Below, in pieces: positions 56,146 through 64,000 of a stretch of 64,000 nt of DNA. The translations under genes and the position numbers were made by a program. A model generated the notes under the pieces. That model made no database searches and was not told the origin of the DNA. It saw only the letters and a list, made by a program, of their open reading frames with translations. Origin of the DNA: Closterium sp. NIES-65. Its lineage: Eukaryota; Streptophyta; Zygnematophyceae; Desmidiales; Closteriaceae. The stretch is from the NCBI GenBank assembly GCA_948144175.1, contig CANXME010000206.1, forward strand, positions 1 through 64,000, read 5' to 3'. Every line of letters begins with the position of its first letter. The first letter of the stretch is position 1.

Positions 56146-56835
56146 CCGTAATACCCCGGATATAAGCGCATCTGCGCTTATAATAAAACAATGTTTTTTA
56201 GGGGGGTGCGCTTATAAATGAGTCAAAATTATAAGCGCATGCGCTTATACAATAACAAACACAGGACAAACACAGAAATATGTTATAAACGCACCAATCT
56301 GTGCACTAGAGTCTTGCAATTACATTCAAATCGAAATGTGTGGAGCGTTCTGAATCAGAATCGCGCGAGGGCGATTCTTTGCCGGCGCACAAGGGCAAGG
56401 ACACGTCACTATCGCATAGGAATGTGTCATGCTCGCCCCAGCAGAGTGTACGAACCAATAGCTTCCAGTCGCTCGTTCGCATCGCACAGGCTTGCCCCAG
56501 TGTACGACCAATAGCCTGCAGTCGCTCGCTCGCAGCGCAGACAACAGGTGTTCCCGAGCCCCCCTGTCAGGTCAACTTCGCGCTGTTGCGCTTTTCCTGA
56601 GCGAGCACGCCCTCGAGGGAGTCGAACAGAGTAGAAGTGGATGTAGACTCACTTCAAACCGGGAAGTCGTTACTGTTTTAATCCGGTTTTTTTAATATGT
56701 TTATACATGCACTTATAATAAATCAGGGGTTTATAAGGGGTGCGCTTATAATTGAGGATCGGCCATAAGCGCATTGCTCCAGATATAAGCGCATGCGCTT
56801 AACATAGGCCTGCGCTTAAATCCGGGGTGATACGG
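56146..56835. mobile_element. Non-autonomous pogo-like TIR element, TA target
   Basis: A 690-bp element flanked by TA (56144-56145 and 56836-56837). It begins CCGTAATACCCCGGATATAA and ends with the inverse of CCGTATCACCCCGG. Both ends carry several AAGCGC/GCGCTTAT motifs. The inverted right end is about 80% identical by eye to the first 100 bp of the transposase-bearing element at 2266, so it is probably mobilised by that family. Confidence 0.85.
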
Positions 56836-57128
56836 TATCCTAGGACGCCCTGGGCTTCAAGAGAGTTTGAAGCAATAAATGCGTATTTCAAGTTCTGGAA
56901 ACACTTTTAGAGGTAATGATGACGGATTTAAGCTCCATGTTATTCTTCGTACACTCCCCCACCTCCACCCCCTCACCACATCCCCCTGAGTGAGGACCCG
57001 TTCCTTCTGCAGTCTCATTCACACCCTCCATTTTGCATGGCGTATTAAAACTCAGCATCCGGCCCAGAGTATAACCAAGCATTTGTTTGAAGCTTCCTCC
57101 TATCACGCTGCTGTCTATGGTGGTGCAG

Positions 57129-60100
57129 CTAGCGACCTCCATTTCCAATCGGGCACCGACAGCAGCGCCCACAGCACTGGCAGTACTCCCCTCCTCCACA
57201 ACCTCTCCCTCCCGCACTGCCTGTCTCTACTCCCCTGCCTGCACGCTGCGGCTTGGGCGGCAACAGAGCAGACGCCTTGCCCTTGCCCTGCTCCCTGAAC
57301 CCTTCGTCAATCCCACCGTCTCTCGTGCCAAGAGAAGGCCCTCCAGACCTGTTGCCTTGCCTCGGGCCAAGCCTGCTACGGTGCATGCAGCCACAGGGCC
57401 TTGCATTGGCTGCTCTGCCATTCCTACCACTGGCAGTAGCATCATCATCATCACCGTCATCATTCAAATCATCGTGCGTGGCTGATAGCGCATACTGCGA
57501 ATCAAAACAAGACGAAAAGGGTAACTGCATGCCTAAGAGGTTTCCCTCGCGTCTCCCTGCTGCTCCGCCTATTGCCGTCCGTTCCCCACCAAAAACACTG
57601 CTCACCGACGCTACAGTGACTGCTGCTGCTGTAGCAAACCACTCGGGGGAGCAAACAGATGCAAGTGCAGACAAATCAAGCCACCCATCTAAACCTAATG
57701 ACCCAACACTGCTGCTCACATTAGCACCCACCCCACTAGTTCTACTCCCAACTCCTCGCCCGCCACAGCTGCTACAGAAACTACTCATGCGTGCTGCTGC
57801 AGCCGCTACAGCCGATGGCCTGCCATGGCCGCACGCGCTACAGCCGTGGTATCCCCCCTGCAGCAACATCGGCTCGTCCGTGTCTAGCAGCCGATCGCCG
57901 CGCCACCTGCACCTGCTGCCTCCCCCCCGCCCCGGAATCCGCGCACTGCTGCTGCTGCTGTTTCCGCCTGCGTTCCCGGACCTGTCCCGCAGCTTCGGAA
58001 TCCGAAGCTCATCGCCGCCTCCACTGACCAGCGGGACAGCCTCGGAGAGCGAGTCAGAGCTACCGCCAGTCCTGTCATTATCATATTCGTCAGAGTCACT
58101 CTCAGTACTGTCTCTCGCACTACTATTGTCACCCCTACGATCCCCTTCCTGAGCATCACCCTCGCTTGAAGCAGCCCCGTTAGAAGAACTAGCACCAGGC
58201 ATGGCATCACCCGCACCAGCAGCGCCCTCCTCCGCCTTCCCCTTTCCCTTATCCCCCACCCGTGCCCCCTCCTCTCCTTCACCCCCAAGCCCCTCAACAG
58301 CCCACGCCTTGCCTTCGGGCTGCTTGAGAAATTTCAGAAACCACCCGAACGGGCGCTCCTCCTCCCCCCGCCACAGCCTCCCCGCGCCCACCTGGCGGAA
58401 CTTCTTCTCCAGTTCCGCGTGCAGCACCTCTAGAATCGCCACCTTTTCAGACACCACCATCTGCGCCTCGACCAGCTTTAAATGCACGTTGTGCTCCCGC
58501 CAGTTGTCCGCGCGCGCGAGTTGCGCGCGCTCCAGCGTGATTTCCTCTAGCAGCTGCCTCCGCGCGAGCTCCGCCGCCACCGCCAGCCGCTCCGCCAGCT
58601 CGCGCCGCTCGCGCTCGTCCGCGGTCTCGCGGCGCGAGGAGAGCAGCGCGTTGTTAAGTTTTGCGCAGGCCTGCCCGAGACGCTCCTTTTCCATGCGCTC
58701 GCGCACAAAATCCAGCCCCGCCTTCGCTAGTACCGCCTGCATCTCCGCCACTTCAGCCTTGGCGTCCGCCAACTCCCCGCGCAGCTCCGACAGCTCCGCC
58801 GACTGCTTCGCGAGCTGCTGGAGCAGCTTCGCGAACTTCTGCGAAGCCGTTAGCGACGCCATGTTCACGACCGCGGACGACGGCGGGCGCGGGTGGGGAA
58901 TCGGGTGCGCGGCTTGGGGCGGAGCGAAAGAGAAATTGGGGAAAGCGGAGGGCGCGGAGGGGGACGTGGGCGGGGAGACGGCGGAGCGGGAGGACGCGGC
59001 GGCGGCGGAAGAGAGCGTGGGGCTGGTTCCGCCGGAAAAGGTGGTGCTGGTGACCGACGAGGCGGAGGGGAAGGGCGCGTGGGAGAGCGCGAGCAGCGCC
59101 AGGGGATTAAGGTTCGGGGGAGGGGAGGGGGAAGGGGCCCGCTGGGGAGCAGCCGACGACTCACTCCCAGTATCGTCCTCCTCCCCCTCGTCTCCTTCCT
59201 CGCTCTCCTCACTCTCCTCACTCTCATCGCTCTCTCTATCATCCATCGAGTTTCCTTCTAACGAGTTAATTGTAACCGCACCCTCCCTTACACACGTCTC
59301 CTCGTCATGCTCCCGCCATTGCCCCTCTTGCCGCTCTAGCCCCTCTAGCCCTTCTTGCCCCTCTCGTCCCTCTTGCCCTTCTTGCCGCTCGTGCTGCGCG
59401 CCGCCATGCCCCACGTCCGCCGCTGCATGAATTACCCGGCTAACCCCTTCATCTTCACGAGCTCTAGATTCGCCGAATACTGTTTCGCATGCGCTACCTT
59501 CACCAGATCTCCCTTCTCCGCTCCTCCGTTCTCCGCTACTACCTTCACCAAATGTACCCTCCCTATTATCAGCTTCAGTACTTCTAACTCCCCCGCTTCG
59601 GCTTTCCTCATATCTCTCGCAGTTTCCGCTTTCGCCAACCCTTTTGCGATCTTCACCTTCGGCGCACCTACCTGCACCGTTTGTCTCCGCCTCTGTGACC
59701 GCAACGCCCGCTTCGCTGCCTCTCTCACATCTGGCCGCCCCCGGGCTCGACCTCCCGGTTACGATCGAAAGCGACAATTCACACGCTCCTGCGACATCGC
59801 TTCTGTCGCAACTGTCGCGCGCAGGAATCGCGTCGCTAGTCGCAGAGGTATTGAAAGTCGTTAAGGGGGTCGGTGGTGTCGCCGGGCGAACGTCGTCCTC
59901 TCCTCGCGACGCGGCGGCTGTTCCGGCGGTAAATATCGGCGCGCTGCCGTCTACTTGGAACGCTGGGCGGTTCAGCGATGGGAAGGCTGAGCCGTGCGGG
60001 GGCGCGAACGGATTAGTTGTTGCTGTGACGCTATCAGAGGAAATACTTTCGAAGGTGATTACGGGTGCGGCTTTGCGAGACGCTGCTGCGCTGCTGAAGA

Positions 60101-60365
60101 TATTAAAGCGGCTCGGCGTGAATAATTGCGACTGTGAGGATTCTGCGGCGGCGGCGGCGGCGGCGGCGAATGGGGAAGAGTTTCCGTCTGTTCTTTGTGC
60201 AGATTGCGCGGAAATCTTACCCCGCTGCTGCTGGCGCTGTTTATCAGCGGAGCGGATGCGGCGGAGGTAGCGGCGGGCTGCTGGGATCCGCGCAACGGGG
60301 AGAGGCGCGGAGGAGCCGGGGGAATCTGAAGTATCCATGAGATATACTGCGGCCGTAAATGCCAC
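57129..60365 (-). CDS. Large coiled-coil protein of unknown function, intronless
   Basis: A single open frame of 1078 codons. Start choice is between residue 1 (60365) and Met10 (MDTSDSPGSSAPLPVARIP). The N-terminal half is Ser/Ala-rich and disordered-looking, with a poly-Ala run. An acidic stretch (DESEESEESEEGDEGEEDD) lies near residue 380. A long charged heptad-like coiled coil spans about residues 500-660 (KFAKLLQQLAKQSAELSELR; ILEVLHAELEKKFRQVG), followed by RPFGWFLKFLKQPEGKAW. The C-terminus is Gly/Ser-rich and ends in a Cys cluster (EYCQCCGRCCRCPIG). There is no signal peptide or membrane segment. I do not recognise the family. Length, codon structure and an extended coil support a real gene, probably a scaffold-type protein. 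Confidence 0.72.
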   Translation of the reverse strand: MAFTAAVYLMDTSDSPGSSAPLPVARIPAARRYLRRIRSADKQRQQQRGKISAQSAQRTDGNSSPFAAAAAAAAESSQSQLFTPSRFNIFSSAAASRKAAPVITFESISSDSVTATTNPFAPPHGSAFPSLNRPAFQVDGSAPIFTAGTAAASRGEDDVRPATPPTPLTTFNTSATSDAIPARDSCDRSDVAGACELSLSIVTGRSSPGAARCERGSEAGVAVTEAETNGAGRCAEGEDRKRVGESGNCERYEESRSGGVRSTEADNREGTFGEGSSGERRSGEGRSGEGSACETVFGESRAREDEGVSRVIHAAADVGHGGAQHERQEGQEGREGQEGLEGLERQEGQWREHDEETCVREGAVTINSLEGNSMDDRESDESEESEESEEGDEGEEDDTGSESSAAPQRAPSPSPPPNLNPLALLALSHAPFPSASSVTSTTFSGGTSPTLSSAAAASSRSAVSPPTSPSAPSAFPNFSFAPPQAAHPIPHPRPPSSAVVNMASLTASQKFAKLLQQLAKQSAELSELRGELADAKAEVAEMQAVLAKAGLDFVRERMEKERLGQACAKLNNALLSSRRETADERERRELAERLAVAAELARRQLLEEITLERAQLARADNWREHNVHLKLVEAQMVVSEKVAILEVLHAELEKKFRQVGAGRLWRGEEERPFGWFLKFLKQPEGKAWAVEGLGGEGEEGARVGDKGKGKAEEGAAGAGDAMPGASSSNGAASSEGDAQEGDRRGDNSSARDSTESDSDEYDNDRTGGSSDSLSEAVPLVSGGGDELRIPKLRDRSGNAGGNSSSSSARIPGRGGGSRCRWRGDRLLDTDEPMLLQGGYHGCSACGHGRPSAVAAAAARMSSFCSSCGGRGVGSRTSGVGANVSSSVGSLGLDGWLDLSALASVCSPEWFATAAAVTVASVSSVFGGERTAIGGAAGRREGNLLGMQLPFSSCFDSQYALSATHDDLNDDGDDDDATASGRNGRAANARPCGCMHRSRLGPRQGNRSGGPSLGTRDGGIDEGFREQGKGKASALLPPKPQRAGRGVETGSAGGRGCGGGEYCQCCGRCCRCPIGNGGR

Positions 60366-61818
60366 CTGGCGGGAGAATTGGAGCCGGACCAGCCGACCCT
60401 AAATTCACCCCACACGCAGAAGTGGGGAGTGAGGAAGTGGCAAACCTGAGCGAGTATCACATATCGAACCCTAAATTGCTCATGCACGTCTTCGCACAAC
60501 TAACCATGACGCGAGGGGGAAGAAGTGAGCGTGCAAAGGCCGAGGAGGAATCAAAGCTGGCAACTTTGCTGTTCGATGCGGATCACGCGGCGATTGGGAA
60601 ATGGGGAAGGAAGGGAGGAAGCCAGTGGAGGGAAAGGGTGGGGGTGGGTGGGTGACGTGGCTGGCTGCTTTCTGTGCTCACGCACACTGGTCTCTGCCAC
60701 AGTGTCATGTCGTGTCCAGTCGAGTCATCGTCGTCATCGCGTGTTGTGAACTGCACTGCTGTGCGAATGCGAAGGTGGCGCGGCGGACTGCTTGCAAACT
60801 TTCAACTCGATTTCTGTCAATTTGGGCACAGCTTGGACACCCTACACCCAGTATACAGTACATAGCGCGTTTTATTTTTGAGTCAGACCAGCAATTTCAA
60901 CAAACACCACCCTACCATAGGATACAGCAGCTCACTGTACAGATCTACCCTCAAGCCGTTTTCTTGCATCCACTGTCCCCAGAATTGCTTCATACTGTGA
61001 TCCCCGAACCCTCGCTTCCCACCCAACAGGCCACTCTTCCTTCCCGGAGATACTGTATATGTTTGTCTAAGAAACCCTTTCAATTCTCAGGGGGACGGTG
61101 ACCTGCAATGCAGGGGTGTTAAAATCGGCGAGAAATCAGGTTCAAATAACCCCGATTCCATAAATCTCTCTCGTCACCTCCCCACCCCATCTGCTGCATT
61201 CCCCCTTTGCGCACCAGCATCCCCTCCTCCTGCCCACACCCAGCCCCAGCCCTTTGCCCATGCGGTGAAAACAAATCATCAGGAACATGGCTGACTTCTG
61301 GCTTCTACATCTGAAAAAGCGACAAAACATCCACTGTCAATGGGTAGCAGACAAGATAGGCTGGCACAAAATAACAAGACTTACAAACCCCCGACTGATT
61401 GTTATTCGCCATACGGGGCACGGCTGTTTCTGACGTTTTCGTGGCGGCCCAAAGCCACCTGGGCTGGCGAAGAGAACGTCGGGATGTCGTTCTTTAAAAG
61501 CACACAATACGACAAAAGGGGAAATCGCGATGAAGATTCCGAAGCGACAGGGAAGCGATGGGTGCTGCTGTGCCGTTGAGCTCTCCACTTTTGGATAGTA
61601 CTGCTACTGTAGAATAACAAGACACATTCTTCTAATCTATTGTGTACACTACTACCTTTTCATATAGGATGCCAAAGCATGTTATCTCAAACATACTTGG
61701 AAGGCATGTTACACTCACTGTTTTTTACGCTTCGTGTATATGCAGGCCAGAGATAATGTCACCTAAGCCTCAGAACAGCTAGCACCACTGTATATTGAAG
61801 TTAATCTTGGTCGAAGCA
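60366..61818. other. Intergenic or unresolved exons
   Basis: The first part should hold the coiled-coil gene promoter. On the minus strand a stretch at 61101-60883 follows an acceptor-like CTGCATTGCAG and reads LRQTYTVSPGRKSGLLGGKR then GFGDHSMKQFWGQWMQENG before a stop. It looks protein-like and could be a terminal exon, but I found no upstream exons or family match. Confidence 0.35.
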
Positions 61819-64000
61819 CTACCCCATGAAACCAGCGCCGGATGTGGGCTGCTTCATGGGGCGCACTGTCTGCCCCTTGGCCTCTGCCTCCACCTGCTGC
61901 CGCTTCTCCCTCTGCCCCATGCACCACAACCCCGCCCGGCCAAGACACGCGGAGAAAGAGACAAGAAGGAACATTGGGAAAGGCACACATGCATGGCAAC
62001 GTGCAAGGGATCGAAAACACAGAGAGGCTAAGTAGGTGCATCCCCTTATGGCATGTGCATCCCCCCTTTGTCCATCCCCCCATTGATGTGCACCCCCCCA
62101 TGGCATGTGCATCCCTCCATGGCATGTGCAACTGACTCCACCCAAAGCCCACACTCACTCCTCAATACTCACCACTCAAACTCACAACGCACCTCCTGCC
62201 GCCGTGCCTGCGCGGCGCTCTTGACCAGCAGCATGCTCCAGCCATGAGACTTGACCAGCATGCTATCCACGGTAGCTGGCTTGGTTCTCGGGGCAGCGGC
62301 CTCACCACACACAGCCCAACTCAGCTCACCATACCATTCAGAACTCCCCACCGCTCCTCACCTCCTGCCGCCGCGCCTCCACAGTGGATTTAACCAGCAT
62401 GTTATCCAGGTAGCTGGCGTAGTTCTTGGGGCAGCGGCGGCGGAACTCCTTGAAGTGTGCGTCGGCCTGCTTGGTGTCGCCCATGAGGGAGAACACGAGC
62501 CCCTTGCACAGGTACGGCCGGAAGTCACTCGGGTCACTTGCACTGATGGCGTCGTACTGCGCTATGGCTGCCTCCACGTTGCCCTAAAAGGGAGAGCAAA
62601 GAATAGCACGGGCAGAGCATATGGCAGGTGAATGGCATGAGAAGGCGGGGCGGATGCGGCGGAGGTATGGCAGCTATGGAAGGCGGAGAGCAAAGGAAGA
62701 GCATATTGCAAGAGAATAGCACGGGCAGAGGATATGGCAGGTGAATTGGCATGAGAATGGGCAAGGGTCGCAGCTAATGAGGGCCTGCTGCTGCTTGCCA
62801 CAGACTCCAAACCCCCAACCCTGCCCATAATCCACAAGCCCCAACACCCCACAAACAAACCCCTCCCCTCCCCCTCCGCCCCTCCCTCCCTGCCCCCTCT
62901 TCTCATCCCTCCCCTTCACGATCCCCCTTCCCCCACCTGCAGCGCGTGCAGCTGCCCCAGCAGCATAGCCTCCTGCTGCTTGCCAAGGGCTCAAAACCCG
63001 CAACCCTGAGCCCGCTGACACCCCACCACTATCCCCGCAACCCCCCAGTCTGCACCCCTGCACCCTTCCCTTCCCCCACATGCAGCGTGTGCAGCTGCCC
63101 CAGCAGCATCTTGAGGTTGGTGGCCTCCTGCTGCTTGCCACAACCTCCAAACCCCCAACCCTGTGCCCCTCACCCTGGTTTCCAGAAACTTAGAAAACCC
63201 TGCGCCCCCACACACACCTGCAGCGCGTGCAGCTGGCCCAGCAGCATCTTGAGGTTGGTGGCCTCCTGCTGCTTGCCCGCCTGCCCCGCCTTTCCCACCG
63301 CCTCCTCCACCATCCCCAGCACCAGGCTGTCCTCGCCGCTGCGCCGCATCACCGTTGCTAGGCCCTGCGCGAGGGGGAAAGGGGGGGAATGGGGGAAGGG
63401 AAAAAGAGTCTTAGGTGCGTCACTTCTCACCACCTTCCCCACCGCCTCCTCCACCATGCCCCACACCAGGCTGTCCTTGCCGCTGCGCCGCATCACTGTT
63501 GCTAGGCCCTGCGCGAGGGGGAAAGGGGGGGAATGGGGGAAGGGAAAAAGAGTCTTAGGTGCGTCACTTCTCACCACCTTCCCCACCGCCTCCTCCACCA
63601 TGCCCAACACCAGGCTGTCCTCGCCGCTGCGCCGCATCACCGTTGCTAATCCCAGCTCCAGCACGCGGAAGGTGTGCGGGGAAAGGGGGAAGGGGGAGGG
63701 GGAGAGATGGCGGATGGGCGTGGTGGGACAAGAGAGACGTGGCGTGGAGGAGGGTTGAGGCGCGACATTTGAGAGGGTTTTGTGTGCCCTTCGTCAGACG
63801 GAAAGTGGACTAACGAGAGAGTGTGTTCACCCAGGGAGTGTGGGGGACGGCGGGGACGAGGGGCTGGGAAGGACTTCAGAAGGGGGTGGCAAAAGGCGCC
63901 GACAGAAGTGAGGGAACGCGGATGTGACGGAGGAGGGAGGAAATGAAACACACGCGCAGCAGGGGCGCACCTGGAGCGCTCGCGCGGAGAAGGGGTCGAC
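61819..64000 (-). CDS. Chloroplast-type TPR protein, C-terminal part (SLOW GREEN 1/At2g37400-like)
   Basis: Exons with clear GT-AG sites are 63364-63218, 62583-62362 and 61911-61819, all in phase 0. An upstream exon ends at 63971 (FSARALQ) and the gene continues off the right edge. The middle exons read EEAVGKAGQAGKQQEATNLK (MLLGQLHALQ) and AAIAQYDAISASDPSDFRPY (LCKGLVFSLMGDTKQADAHF, KEFRRRCPKNYASYLDNML). This matches the C-terminal TPR region of the plant chloroplast family that includes At2g37400 and SLOW GREEN 1, recalled without a search. The protein ends PTSGAGFMG. The N-terminal transit peptide would lie outside the window, so plastid location is inferred from the family. Introns contain tandem partial exon copies. 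Confidence 0.78.
62190..62270 (-). repeat. Partial copy of TPR exon end
   Basis: SAAQARRQEVR with a nearby MLVKS repeats the 3' end of exon 62583-62362 (MLVKSTVEARRQE), including a GAGGTGCG donor-like sequence. Confidence 0.75.
62935..63660 (-). repeat. Tandem copies of TPR exon 63364-63218
   Basis: GLATVMRRSGEDSLVLGMVE-type sequence occurs three times (near 63650, 63510 and 63364). The 63510 and 63364 copies share the same upstream GGCCCTGCGCGAGGGGGAAA (plus strand). Exon ends of the QQEATNLKMLLGQLHALQ type recur near 63220, 63080 and 62940. Confidence 0.85.

Larger units (their letters stand above)
52978..57128. other. Intergenic, AT-richer, with two TIR elements
   Basis: Only short unrecognised ORFs are present. 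The segment next to 52977 should hold the EF-hand gene promoter. Two miniature inverted-repeat elements (55379-56011 and 56146-56835) occupy much of the right half. No RNA gene was recognised. Confidence 0.55.

Overview
The window reads as nuclear DNA of a streptophyte (land plant or charophyte alga). It holds a class II LOB-domain gene, a TOC1-type pseudo-response regulator, a LOV/F-box/Kelch ZEITLUPE-type gene and a chloroplast-type TPR gene. These are plant-lineage families, and the genes have GT-AG introns. The DNA is GC-rich, with long CAG/Gln and Ala runs and very heavy tandem repetition. I cannot name the genus from sequence alone.

Layout, left to right. At 1-782 (minus) lies the 5' part of an importin-5-like gene that runs off the left edge. 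At 1324-10457 lies a nested transposon block: a broken Ty3/gypsy chromovirus with matching 5-bp target duplications. Its 5' LTR carries a 596-bp terminal-inverted-repeat element and, near its 3' edge, a pogo/Tigger-like DNA transposon. LBD follows at 12473-14284 (plus). At 16.2-29.35 kb lies a tandem-repeat block: about 12 kb of a 27-bp minisatellite with nested higher-order repeats, a 61-bp repeat, and a 12-bp repeat found on both sides. At 29.4-34.2 kb there are further degenerate repeats and no recognisable gene.

The most notable region is 34.26-45.53 kb. TOC1 (minus, five exons, 1563 codons) and ZTL (plus, two exons, 1031 codons) are head-to-head neighbours. In Arabidopsis, ZTL is the blue-light F-box protein that targets TOC1 for degradation. 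The 2.1-kb gap between the two start codons contains three perfect evening elements (AAAATATCT), one 8/9 match and two G-boxes in near-identical context. This suggests a physically linked clock module with a shared control region.

On the right are a multi-EF-hand gene (46.23-52.98 kb, minus), a 4.1-kb gap with two TIR elements, a large intronless coiled-coil gene of unknown function (57.13-60.37 kb, minus) and a chloroplast-type TPR gene (61.82 kb to beyond the right edge, minus). The EF-hand and TPR genes both contain tandem partial copies of their own exons inside their introns, an unusual pattern. Importin and LBD show single-base frame changes, whereas TOC1, ZTL, the EF-hand gene and the sampled TPR exons join in phase.
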